DNA from: Sideroxyarcus sp.
Lineage (GTDB): Bacteria > Pseudomonadota > Gammaproteobacteria > Burkholderiales > Gallionellaceae
NCBI GenBank assembly: GCA_030652215.1
Contig: JAUSBC010000082.1
Coordinates: forward strand, 1-60,304
Length of the DNA stretch: 60,304 nt
Direction of reading: 5' to 3'
Shown: one piece after another, positions 47,020 through 54,895 of the stretch
How the letters are laid out: every line of letters starts with the position of its first letter
Numbering within the stretch: position 1 is the first letter of the stretch
Translations under genes and position numbers: made by a program
The notes under the pieces: model-generated
Told to the model about the DNA's origin: nothing
The model's input: the letters and a program-made list of their open reading frames with translations, nothing else
Database searches by the model: none

Positions 47020-48024
47020 ATGAAAACGATCCATCGTTATGCATGCTGGGGGCTGTCGATTCTGATGACGCTGTTTGCCACACAAGTCGCCGCCGGTGGT
47101 TCCAACTACGGTCTGGCGCCCGGCGCGCTGGAGACGGTTTCCGGCACGGTGAGCGAGTGGCCGGTGCCTACGCCGAGGTTCGCGCGCGATCCGGCGCCGG
47201 GCGCGGACGGCAATATCTACATCGCGGTGATGAACGGCAACAAGATCGCGCGCTTCGATCCGCGCAGCGAACAGTTCAAGGAATGGGATTTGCCCGCCCG
47301 GGCACACCCGCACGGTTTGCTGGTCGACCCCGAAGGATTGGTCTGGTACACGGGCAACGGTAACGGCACGATAGGGCGCCTGGACCCGAAGAGCGGGCGC
47401 ATCGACCAATTCCGCGCGCCTTCGGGCGGCGATCCGCATACGCTTGTGCTCGACGCCAAGGGGACGATCTGGTTCACCGTGCAGAAAGGCCAGCGCATCG
47501 GCCGGCTTGACCGCGCTAGCGGCACAATCACCGAATATAAAACTTCGGGCAATCCCTACGGGCTGGCAATCGACGCCGAGGGCATGGTCTGGTTCTGCCG
47601 CATCGCCGGCAACCAGTTGGGGCGCCTTGACCCGGCCAGCGGCCAAATCAGCGATCTCGATACCGGCGCGGGCAGCAAGCCGCGACGCATCGCGACCGGA
47701 CCCGACGGCATGCTGTGGGTAACTGCCTACGGCAACGGCCAGTTGCTCAAGGTCGATCCGCGCAGCCGGAAAGTGATCAAGACCTACGCGATGCCGGCCG
47801 GCAGAAACGGCGGTCCCTATTCGGTGACGGTCGATGCGGCGGGCCGCGTGTGGGCCAACGAGATATCCACCGACACCGTTGCGCTGTTCGACCCGGCGAG
47901 CGAGTCGTTCCGCGTCATCGTGCTGCCGTCGAAGAATGTCGGCATCCGCAAGGCGATCATCGACGGCCAGGGCCGCTACTGGTACATGGGAAGCCACAAC
48001 GGGCGGCTGGGGATGATCCGGTAG
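47020..48024 (+). CDS. Virginiamycin B lyase-like (Vgb) beta-propeller protein
   Basis: The ATG at 47020 follows CAGGAGGC. After a signal peptide (GLSILMTLFATQVAAGG) come about six to seven repeats of a propeller blade ending in G-x-I/L-G-R-L-D/F-D-P, for example YTGNGNGTIGRLDPKSG, WFTVQKGQRIGRLDRASG and WFCRIAGNQLGRLDPASG. This matches the streptogramin-lyase (Vgb) fold. Export and the lack of Vgb-specific catalytic context make antibiotic lyase activity uncertain; many such proteins have other roles. The 220-base gap upstream holds no other gene. Confidence 0.85.
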   Translation: MKTIHRYACWGLSILMTLFATQVAAGGSNYGLAPGALETVSGTVSEWPVPTPRFARDPAPGADGNIYIAVMNGNKIARFDPRSEQFKEWDLPARAHPHGLLVDPEGLVWYTGNGNGTIGRLDPKSGRIDQFRAPSGGDPHTLVLDAKGTIWFTVQKGQRIGRLDRASGTITEYKTSGNPYGLAIDAEGMVWFCRIAGNQLGRLDPASGQISDLDTGAGSKPRRIATGPDGMLWVTAYGNGQLLKVDPRSRKVIKTYAMPAGRNGGPYSVTVDAAGRVWANEISTDTVALFDPASESFRVIVLPSKNVGIRKAIIDGQGRYWYMGSHNGRLGMIR

Positions 48025-48074
48025 GTGGGCGTAGTGCGGCGCGAAGGTATGCGCCGCGATCTGGAAATGCGGTT

Positions 48075-48590
48075 TCAGATACGACTGCCGATGACCGTGC
48101 GCCACGCCAGCAGTTTTTCCGCATAACGCATGCCGGCATGCGCCGGGCTGGTCGAGGGCAGGCGCGCAAAATCCAGCGGCGGTAATTTCTGCGTGCCAAG
48201 CACGAACTTCCGGAAACTCTGCTCGGCCTTGGCGCCGTTGAAGAATACATGTGTGATCTGCGGATGCTGGTCGAAGAAGGCGGCGAAGTCGTTCGGCTGC
48301 TCTTTGCGGATATTCGAGTCCAGGCTGGTTAAGCGTTCGCAGGAAGCGAGTACATCCCACAAGGCGAGGTGCGCCGTAGTCAGTTTGCGCAGGCGTTCCT
48401 CGTAGGGCAGATGTGGATGCGCCCCGACGAGTTCGCCCATGATCTTCCAGAAGGCGTTTTGCGGGTGGGCGTAATACTCGTGCATGTCTAGAGATTTCTG
48501 TCCGGGCATGCTGCCGAGGATGAGCATGGTTGCGTCTGTATCTGCTACCGGAGGAAAACAGCCGACGCGGACGTTGGCGCGCCCATTCAC
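48075..48590 (-). CDS. DNA-deoxyinosine (hypoxanthine) glycosylase, uracil-DNA-glycosylase superfamily
   Basis: I choose GTG at 48590, which overlaps the upstream methyltransferase stop codon (GTGA) and gives 171 residues starting near VNGRANVRVGCFPPVAD. The family motifs are LILGSMPGQKSLDMHEYYAHPQNAFWKIMGEL at the N-terminus (split here into recognisable parts LILGSMPG and NAFWKIMGEL), ALWDVLASCER and LPSTSPAHAG near the end. The enzyme excises deaminated adenine (hypoxanthine) from DNA. It is coupled to the NDUFAF7-like gene. Confidence 0.88.
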   Translation of the reverse strand: MNGRANVRVGCFPPVADTDATMLILGSMPGQKSLDMHEYYAHPQNAFWKIMGELVGAHPHLPYEERLRKLTTAHLALWDVLASCERLTSLDSNIRKEQPNDFAAFFDQHPQITHVFFNGAKAEQSFRKFVLGTQKLPPLDFARLPSTSPAHAGMRYAEKLLAWRTVIGSRI

Positions 48591-49741
48591 AACAGCCTCG
48601 ACAAATCCCCGCGCAAGAACCCGGACAGCGGTTGATCCATTCCTTTGCCCAGCGCAATCACCTTGAACAGTTCGCCCATCTCGGCCGGGCTGGTGAGTTT
48701 TTGCAGTTGTGCGGAAAGCGGGGCGTAGGCTTTTACATCGTCCAGCGAGATATCGCCGAAAAATTCCGTCACGCCGTTGTTGAGCAGGAAATGCGCCTGC
48801 GAGGTGTAGCCCAGAAAGTGCGCGCCCTGGTCGATGGCGGCTTCGGCGACGGCGCTGAAGTCCACATGCGCGGTGATGTCCTGCAATCCGGGAAGATAGA
48901 ACGGGTCGTCGTGCGAGTGGTGGCGGTAGTGGCACATCAGGGTGCCTCGGTTGCGCTGCGCATGGTAGTACTCGCCCGCGCCGAAACCGTAGTCGACGAA
49001 CAGCAGCGCGCCCTTGTCCATGCGCTCGGTCAGGCTGCCGACCAGACCGCGTGCGGTGATGGAAATCTCGCTCAGGTAATCGTGCGGCACTTTGATGTTG
49101 CGGGCGATGTCCGTGAGCGCCTCGCAGTCAGGTACCCGGTCTTTCCACACAAAACGCAATGCATCGTTGCTTACGCCGCGTTCCAGTATTTGTCCATTCG
49201 CCCAGTACAGCAGGTGTACCGGCAAGGCATCCAGCACTTCATTGCCGATGACCGCGCCGGAAATGGTATCCGGCAAGCCATCCAGCCAGCGCACGCGGGA
49301 GGCAAGTTGCGGCAGCTTTTCATTGATCAGGGTCTGCTGGCGTTCGCGCAGGTCGGCGCTCACTTCCAGTATCGAATAGCTGTCCGGCAGTGTATCCAGT
49401 CGCGCCAGTTCGGTGAGGATATCCAGTGCCAGCTTGCCGCTGCCCGCGCCGAGTTCGAGGATGTGCGGCGAACTGGCTTGCATGACTTCGATCAGTTGTT
49501 TGGCCAAGGTACGTCCGAACAGGGTGGATATCTCGGGTGCGGTGGTGAAATCGCCTTCCGCGCCCAGTTTTCGCGATCCCGCTGTGTAATAGCCCAGGCC
49601 CGGCGCATACAGTGCCAATTCCATGAAACGCGAAAAGGGTATCCAGCCGCCCTGGGTGGTGATGTCGCGGCGGATGAGCTCGCACAGCTTGGCGCTGTGC
49701 ATGAGTGCATCGGGTGAGGGGGCGGGTAGGTGGAGGGACAT
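48587..49741 (-). CDS. NDUFAF7-like class I SAM-dependent methyltransferase
   Basis: The 384-residue COG1565 protein. Motifs: LYAPGLGYYTAGSRKLGAEG and DFTTAPEISTLFGR at the N-terminus, then ILELGAGSGKLALDIL (SAM binding), IGNEVLDALPVHLL (central acidic patch) and LFVDYGFGAGEYYHAQRN. In eukaryotes the homologue methylates an arginine of a complex I subunit; the bacterial substrate is unproven. It is transcribed divergently from the pteridine reductase, 45 bases away. It overlaps the glycosylase gene by four bases. Confidence 0.9.
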   Translation of the reverse strand: MSLHLPAPSPDALMHSAKLCELIRRDITTQGGWIPFSRFMELALYAPGLGYYTAGSRKLGAEGDFTTAPEISTLFGRTLAKQLIEVMQASSPHILELGAGSGKLALDILTELARLDTLPDSYSILEVSADLRERQQTLINEKLPQLASRVRWLDGLPDTISGAVIGNEVLDALPVHLLYWANGQILERGVSNDALRFVWKDRVPDCEALTDIARNIKVPHDYLSEISITARGLVGSLTERMDKGALLFVDYGFGAGEYYHAQRNRGTLMCHYRHHSHDDPFYLPGLQDITAHVDFSAVAEAAIDQGAHFLGYTSQAHFLLNNGVTEFFGDISLDDVKAYAPLSAQLQKLTSPAEMGELFKVIALGKGMDQPLSGFLRGDLSRLL

Positions 49742-49748
49742 GGTCGGG

Positions 49749-49754
49749 TATAAT
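49749..49754 (+). promoter_or_regulatory. Likely -10 box of the pteridine-reductase gene
   Basis: A perfect TATAAT lies 33 bases before the ATG at 49787, in the divergent gap with the methyltransferase gene. No clear -35 is visible. Confidence 0.45.
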
Positions 49755-49786
49755 CCAATAGTACACAGAGTTTAGTGGGGAATCGG

Positions 49787-50527
49787 ATGCAAGGCAAAAC
49801 TGTATTGGTGACGGGCGGGGCCAGGCGCGTGGGTGCGGCCATTGTGCGCCGTTTGCATGCGGCGGGCGCGAACGTCGTGATTCATTGTCATGCTTCCCTG
49901 TATGACGCGCTGGCCCTGCGGGCCGAGTTGAACGAGAAGCGCCCCGATTCGGCCTGTACCGTGCAGGCCGACTTGCTGGAAATCTCTACCCTGCCGCGCG
50001 TGGTGGAAGAGGCCGTGAAGCAATTCGGGCATCTCGATGCGCTGGTGAACAACGCCTCCACCTTTTACCCTACGCCGCTGGACAGCATGAGCGAGCAGCA
50101 ATGGAACGACCTGCTCGGTACCAACCTGAAAGCGCCGCTATTCCTGGCTCAGGCAGCCGCGCCGGAATTGCGCCGCCGCCATGGCTGCATCGTCAATATC
50201 GTGGATATCCATGCCGATTTCCCGATGCACGGGCACTTGCTGTACAACATCGCCAAGACGGGTCTTGCCGGCCTGACGCGCGCCCTGGCGCAGGAGCTGG
50301 CGCCGCAGATACGCGTGAACGGCATCGCTCCCGGCGTGAATCTCTGGCCGGAAAACGAGGACTGGAAAGACGAGGAGCAGCGTCGCAAGATCATTGCGCA
50401 TACGCTGCTCAAGCGTGAAGGCACGCCGGAAGACATCGCCAGAACCGTGCAGTTCTTGATTGCCGACGCACCCTATATCACCGGGCAGATTATTGCGGTG
50501 GATGGCGGGCGCAGCATTAATCTTTGA
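49787..50527 (+). CDS. Pteridine reductase (SDR family)
   Basis: The 246-residue enzyme starts at ATG 49787 after GTGGGGA. It carries the pteridine-reductase variant of the SDR cofactor motif, VTGGARRVGAAIVRRL (TGxxRRxG in place of TGxxxGxG), NNAS in VNNASTFYPTPL, and the Tyr-x3-Lys in LLYNIAKTGLAG. It should reduce dihydrobiopterin- or folate-type pterins with NADPH, similar to FolM or PtrI. It is followed by a palindromic repeat and then ttcA in the same direction. Confidence 0.9.
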   Translation: MQGKTVLVTGGARRVGAAIVRRLHAAGANVVIHCHASLYDALALRAELNEKRPDSACTVQADLLEISTLPRVVEEAVKQFGHLDALVNNASTFYPTPLDSMSEQQWNDLLGTNLKAPLFLAQAAAPELRRRHGCIVNIVDIHADFPMHGHLLYNIAKTGLAGLTRALAQELAPQIRVNGIAPGVNLWPENEDWKDEEQRRKIIAHTLLKREGTPEDIARTVQFLIADAPYITGQIIAVDGGRSINL

Positions 50528-50550
50528 AAGCATTGACCCAACCCAACACC

Positions 50551-50625
50551 AACCCCTCCTAACCTCCCCTTGTCAGGGGAGGAACTGATCGCTCCTCCCC
50601 TGACAAGGGGAGGCCGGGAGGGGTT
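50551..50625. repeat. Intergenic copy of the palindromic element found in gatB
   Basis: The 75-base unit has outer arms AACCCCTCC (50551-50559) and GGAGGGGTT (50617-50625), and inner blocks CCTCCCCTTGTCAGGGGAGG and its complement, exactly as in gatB at 21812-21889; only the central loop and a few flanking bases differ. It lies between the pteridine reductase and ttcA and ends 20 bases before the ttcA ATG. Confidence 0.88.
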
Positions 50626-50644
50626 AGAATTTACGAACCTCAAT

Positions 50645-51490
50645 ATGAACGACATCACACAACCCATCCATTTCGAACACCACTCCACCAACTTCAACCG
50701 CCTCAAGGGCCGGCTGGAGAGCTCGGTAGGCAAAGCCATCGGCGATTTCAACATGATCGAAGACGGCGACACCGTGATGGTGTGCATTTCCGGCGGCAAG
50801 GATTCTTTCACGCTGCTGGATATTCTGCTCACGTTGCGCAAGCGCGCGCCCATCGACTTCAGGATTGTGGCGATGAACCTCGATCAGAAACAACCGGGCT
50901 TCCCAGCCGACGTGCTGCCGAATTTTCTTAAAAAAATCGGCGTGGAATATCACATCGAAACGCAGGACACCTACTCCATCGTCAAGGCCAAGATCCCTGA
51001 GGGCAAGACCACCTGCTCGCTGTGTTCGCGTTTACGGCGCGGCATTATCTACAAGGTGGCGGGCGATCTGGGCGCGAACAAGATCGCCCTGGGACATCAC
51101 CGCGACGACATGGTGGAAACGCTGTTCCTCAACATGTTCTTCGGCGGAAAACTCAAGTCCATGCCGCCCAAACTGGTGACCGACAAGGGCGACCACATTG
51201 TCATCCGCCCGTTGGCCTACTGTGCCGAGAAAGACATCGCCCGCTATGCGCGCGGCATGGAATTTCCCATCATCCCGTGCAACCTGTGCGGCTCGCAGGA
51301 AAACCTGGAACGCCAGAACATCAAGGAAATGCTCACCAACTGGGAACGCCAGTATCCGGGCCGCAGCCAGACCATCTTCACCGCCATGCAGAACGTCAAA
51401 CCCTCGCACCTGCTGGACGGCAATCTGTTCGACTTCAGGAATATGCAGTTGGGCGCGGTGGTGGATGAAGGGGATGTGGCGTTCGACTAA
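50645..51490 (+). CDS. ttcA: tRNA 2-thiocytidine(32) synthetase TtcA
   Basis: Thiolates C32 of some tRNAs using an Fe-S cluster and ATP. The 281-residue enzyme has the PP-loop [19 protein letters not shown], the catalytic Cys pair in [12 protein letters not shown] and the second Cys pair in [32 protein letters not shown] is a further family block. The ATG at 50645 has no strong ribosome binding site; a TTG inside the adjacent repeat (50570) is open in the same frame but would add unrelated repeat-encoded residues, so I do not use it. Confidence 0.96.
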   Translation: MNDITQPIHFEHHSTNFNRLKGRLESSVGKAIGDFNMIEDGDTVMVCISGGKDSFTLLDILLTLRKRAPIDFRIVAMNLDQKQPGFPADVLPNFLKKIGVEYHIETQDTYSIVKAKIPEGKTTCSLCSRLRRGIIYKVAGDLGANKIALGHHRDDMVETLFLNMFFGGKLKSMPPKLVTDKGDHIVIRPLAYCAEKDIARYARGMEFPIIPCNLCGSQENLERQNIKEMLTNWERQYPGRSQTIFTAMQNVKPSHLLDGNLFDFRNMQLGAVVDEGDVAFD

Positions 51491-51492
51491 CT

Positions 51493-51602
51493 GTCATTCC
51501 GGCGCCGGCCGGAATCCAGTTATTGGAACATCCCAGCAACGCAGGGCAAAACCAAAGGCATGTTGAGTAACTGCACTGGATTCCGGCCTGCGCCGGAATG
51601 AC
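51493..51602. repeat. Inverted repeat (GTCATTCCGGC type) after ttcA
   Basis: Arms GTCATTCCGGCGCCGGCC...AATCCAGT (51493-51520) and ACTGGATTCCGGCCTGCGCC...ATGAC (51575-51602) are complementary with few mismatches around a loop of about 54 bases. This is a recognisable widespread proteobacterial intergenic palindrome. It separates convergent ttcA and the YhcH gene and may end both transcripts. Confidence 0.78.
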
Positions 51603-51608
51603 GAGGCC

Positions 51609-52070
51609 TTAGAGACCCGTTGGATTTACCGCCACCTTGAAAATCACCTTGCGTATCGTGCCCGTTCCAACGAGCGGCGCATGCGCGTCCTCCGGAAAAA
51701 AAATGCAGAAATGATCCGGCGGCACCGGTATATACGAGACCGGGGCGTCGTGGAAGAAACGAATGTCCTTCTCCATGCTGTGCTCGCTAATCGGGTTAAG
51801 ACAATCCGCCAGCGGCTTCCACCCCATCGTCTCGTCGCCCTCCAGCACCAGCTGGATGTCGATGTACTTGCGATGCGCCTCCAGTTTCGCCATCTCCTTC
51901 GTTTTGGCAGGGACCTGCTCCACGATGGCGATGAGATTGTCACCCACAATGTTGTAGCGCCCCGGCGCGATTGCGAACAGGTCCGTGTTGCGGATGTGGT
52001 CGAAGGCGCGCTGGAACAGCGGATGCAACGCGGTGTAGCGGTCGGATTGGGAGAGAGAAGAAAAGATCAT
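51609..52070 (-). CDS. YhcH/YjgK/YiaL family protein
   Basis: The 153-residue cupin-like protein shows the family blocks YNIVGDNLIAIVEQVPAKTK, KLEAHRKYIDIQLVLEG (metal-binding Glu/His) and DHFCIFFPEDAHAP. Members have been linked to sugar-acid or sialic-acid breakdown and biofilm roles; here no sugar operon is near, so the role is open. It stands between a repeat and the retropepsin-like protease gene, in the same direction as the latter (19 bases). Confidence 0.87.
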   Translation of the reverse strand: MIFSSLSQSDRYTALHPLFQRAFDHIRNTDLFAIAPGRYNIVGDNLIAIVEQVPAKTKEMAKLEAHRKYIDIQLVLEGDETMGWKPLADCLNPISEHSMEKDIRFFHDAPVSYIPVPPDHFCIFFPEDAHAPLVGTGTIRKVIFKVAVNPTGL

Positions 52071-52089
52071 GTTGGTATGTCCAGATTGG

Positions 52090-52569
52090 TTAATCGTTTA
52101 CAGCGCGAATAGTCATCGTACCCTTGTACAACCGTACGTCCATCCTGCCCAGGAATGACATGCCCAGCAACACATCCCCTTCGAGGTTTGGCGAGATGAT
52201 GGCCGCAACATTGTTGGCTTCAATCCCGCCCAGTTTCACGCTTGCCAATCGGGTCATGTAGGCGACCGTATCGCCGTTCGCGGTCCGGGTTCGTATGGCG
52301 GCGGTACTTTGGATGCCGAGTTTATCGGCCAGACGCTGTGAGATCGCCACGTCGGTTGCTCCGGTATCGACCATGACATTGGTCTTTACGCCGTTGATGA
52401 AGGCTTCGGCCCGGTAATGCCCGCTCAGGTCTCTTGCCAGCGTGACTTCCGCGCCGCTACCGCTCAATTTGTCGGCCGTGTTGGGGTTTTCTTTCGAATC
52501 GAAAAAGTAAAAAAGCCCGCCGGCCAGCAATAGCCAGATGAGCGCGATGCTTGCGGACTTGAAATTCAT
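52090..52569 (-). CDS. Membrane-anchored retropepsin-like aspartic protease
   Basis: A 159-residue protein with one N-terminal membrane span (IALIWLLLAGGLFYFFDS) and a single-lobe aspartic protease domain with the catalytic DTGATDVAIS triad, flap-like GDTVAYMTRLASVKLGG and the closing VLLGMSFLGRMDVRLY. This is the TIGR02281-type clan AA family, predicted to dimerise like retroviral proteases, with the active site outside the inner membrane. Substrate unknown. It is 59 bases downstream of the diguanylate cyclase gene on the same strand. Confidence 0.9.
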   Translation of the reverse strand: MNFKSASIALIWLLLAGGLFYFFDSKENPNTADKLSGSGAEVTLARDLSGHYRAEAFINGVKTNVMVDTGATDVAISQRLADKLGIQSTAAIRTRTANGDTVAYMTRLASVKLGGIEANNVAAIISPNLEGDVLLGMSFLGRMDVRLYKGTMTIRAVND

Positions 52570-52628
52570 GCGGTTTGGTTGGGAAATTCAGTCAAACGTT
52601 AACACGAGCGTTCAGATCGGCCGGCCGC

Positions 52629-54053
52629 TCAGGACATGTCATCGGAGTGCGCGACAATGCGATTGCGCCCGGATTCTTTGGCCCGAGTCAGTGCTTCGTC
52701 CGCTTTGCACAAAGTCGAATCGAGATCGCCCAGCGAACTGCCTTCGACCACGCCGATGCTGACGGTGATGCGAAGCTCGATGACGCCGGATTGGAAAACG
52801 TGTTCGGAAATGCTCTGCAATATCCGCTGGGCCGAGCTGTTGCCGCTTCCGTAAGACGAAGCCTCCAGCAGGACCAGGAACTCCTCGCCGCCGTAGCGCG
52901 CGACCAGGTCGTACGGGCGGCATTGCGTCTTGAGTATCTGCGTAACCGCGACCAGCACGTCATCGCCGACCAGATGGCCGAATTTGTCGTTGACGAGCTT
53001 GAAGTGGTCGATATCGATCAGCAATACTGCGATGCCGACCCCGTCGCGCCGCCAGCGTTCATACAGGCGTGCACCTTCTGAAAACAGATAGTGCCGGTTA
53101 TACAGGCCGGTGAGCTCATCCGTGTTGTTGTCCGGAAACGGTTGCTGCGTGCCTTGCAGGATGGTGTCGCGCTGTGCCAGAAGCGTGGCATTGGCATCGT
53201 TCAGCTCCTTGGCAAGCAATCCGACTTCATCGCTACGCGCCAACAGCGCTTCAGAAACTTGCTGCGGCTGGCCCATGCTGCTGGCGAACTGTTGCAGCAG
53301 GTGCAAGGGACGGGTCACCAGATAGCGCGAACCCAGGATGATTGCCGTGAGGACCAGTACCAGCAGAATTCCGGCGCCTGCCAGGAATTGCAGCCGGCTC
53401 GTGTTCAGCAGTTCCAATTCGGTGTTCATCGGCAGAGTCAGACAGATCCCGCCGCGCACATCCCCGACCTTGTATCCCTGGAAGCCGTGGCAAGCCAGAC
53501 AACTGTGCTCGACATACAAGGGGGCCATGAAGCGGAAATAATGCTTCTCGTTGTCGCGGCCGAATTCGGACGTTTCCTTCAGGCCGGTTTCAAACTGCTG
53601 CAGGCTGCGCTTTTCGAAGTCATCCGGGATGTTGCCGGGATTGATCGCCTTGAGACTGGTCATGTGGAAGCGGAAGTCGGCATTGTTGGCGGTCAGTTCC
53701 GACAGTTCGCGAGTCATCAGCGCCGGATTCTTCAGCGTGTAAACATGCCCTTGCTTGTCGGTGATCTCGGGAATGACAGTGCCGGGCATGCCGTGTCCGG
53801 GCCCGACCTTGTCGAGATACTTGTTGGTGACGACGCCGGGAGTTTTGCGCACATAGACGCCGCCGAATGCGGCATTCCAGCTGCGGGTGATCACGAGTTG
53901 TTGATAGAGGACGCGAGCCTGCTGGAGCATCAGCTTTTCGAGGTTGCGATGCGCGAAATCATCGAACCAGAACGCAGTCAGGACAAAAATGGCTATCAGG
54001 ACACTGGAAATCAGAAATCCGAGCTTTTTACCAACCGAGCCGTACAACCACAT
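52629..54053 (-). CDS. Haem-c-binding DUF3365 sensor diguanylate cyclase
   Basis: The 474-residue protein has TM1 near 10-28, a periplasmic DUF3365 (Tll0287-like) domain with a c-type haem motif CLACH (Cys185, Cys188, His189), TM2 near 225-243, a short HAMP-like linker (RPLHLLQQFASSMGQPQQV) and a GGDEF domain. The active site is GGEEF at 388-392, with an allosteric I-site RxxD at 379-382, so both cyclase activity and product inhibition are expected. It would make cyclic di-GMP in response to redox, oxygen or NO at a periplasmic haem. The ligand is inferred, not shown. Confidence 0.93.
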   Translation of the reverse strand: MWLYGSVGKKLGFLISSVLIAIFVLTAFWFDDFAHRNLEKLMLQQARVLYQQLVITRSWNAAFGGVYVRKTPGVVTNKYLDKVGPGHGMPGTVIPEITDKQGHVYTLKNPALMTRELSELTANNADFRFHMTSLKAINPGNIPDDFEKRSLQQFETGLKETSEFGRDNEKHYFRFMAPLYVEHSCLACHGFQGYKVGDVRGGICLTLPMNTELELLNTSRLQFLAGAGILLVLVLTAIILGSRYLVTRPLHLLQQFASSMGQPQQVSEALLARSDEVGLLAKELNDANATLLAQRDTILQGTQQPFPDNNTDELTGLYNRHYLFSEGARLYERWRRDGVGIAVLLIDIDHFKLVNDKFGHLVGDDVLVAVTQILKTQCRPYDLVARYGGEEFLVLLEASSYGSGNSSAQRILQSISEHVFQSGVIELRITVSIGVVEGSSLGDLDSTLCKADEALTRAKESGRNRIVAHSDDMS

Positions 54054-54199
54054 ATCGATACCCGAGCCGTGCTTAATGCAGGCATGGTAGCAAATTGTTT
54101 ACCTGACAGGTACGCAGCATGCCCGAGTACCTGTAGCGTAATGGTAGGACATTGGACGTTTCCGGGAGGAGCAGATAGTGCCGGCCCCAGTGGAATCAA

Positions 54200-54748
54200 C
54201 TATACGCGGCCGGGAAGCATTCGGGTCAACGTGTTGTCGCGCTGGATAAAGTGATGGTACAGGGCCGCCAATGCATGCAGGCCGATGAGGAAATATCCCG
54301 TTGTACCGACTGCTTCATGCAGTTCCTTGATCTGTCCTGCCAGATCCTTGTTTTCCGCGATCAGCGCCGGAAGTTGCAGGCCGAAGAACGGGATTGGCTT
54401 TCCGGCGGCGCTCAGCAGCAACCAGCCGGTCAATGGCATGCCTATCATCAGTGCATACAGCGCCAGATGCAGAAGCTTGGCAGAGACCTCCTGCAAACGG
54501 GGAATGGCAGGCCGGATAAGCGGGAGGGGGGCGGAAAAGCGCGCGGCAAGACGCAGCCAGATCATTATGAATACCAGCATGCCAAGCATGAAGTGCCAGG
54601 TCTTCAGCGCTTCGCGCGGGTCGCTGCCTTTTTCATATAATTCGCGCAACTCGATGGTGCCGTACACGGCGACGAATAGCAGCAGCATCAGCCAGTGGAT
54701 GCCGATGGTGAGCGAGCCGTAGCGGATTGGGGTGTTTTTCCAGTTCAT
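54200..54748 (-). CDS. Cytochrome b561
   Basis: The ATG at 54748 follows an AGGAGGTTTTCG site and gives 182 residues with four membrane spans. Haem-ligand histidines are in SLTIGIHWLMLLLF, KTWHFMLGMLVF and the C-terminal pair GYFLIGLHALAALYHHF. It belongs to the CybB-type b561 family that moves electrons between quinol and acceptors such as superoxide in the inner membrane. The 146-base gap downstream (54054-54199) contains no gene. Confidence 0.92.
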   Translation of the reverse strand: MNWKNTPIRYGSLTIGIHWLMLLLFVAVYGTIELRELYEKGSDPREALKTWHFMLGMLVFIMIWLRLAARFSAPLPLIRPAIPRLQEVSAKLLHLALYALMIGMPLTGWLLLSAAGKPIPFFGLQLPALIAENKDLAGQIKELHEAVGTTGYFLIGLHALAALYHHFIQRDNTLTRMLPGRV

Positions 54749-54895
54749 CGAAAACCTCCTGTTACTGATGCGAGGGGAAGGCCATCCGGTGTTGTCGGTG
54801 TGGCCGAAAGGAAGAATCAAAGGAAGATGATAGAGAACCTACCTTAAGTCTTCCTTAATACACGCCCCGGTCACAGAAGCATTGCTTTCTCCTGC

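Noticed and set aside
50570..50644. TTG inside the repeat as an upstream start for ttcA
   Set aside because: The added 25 residues are encoded by the palindrome and have no TtcA counterpart. The ATG at 50645 fits the family start.
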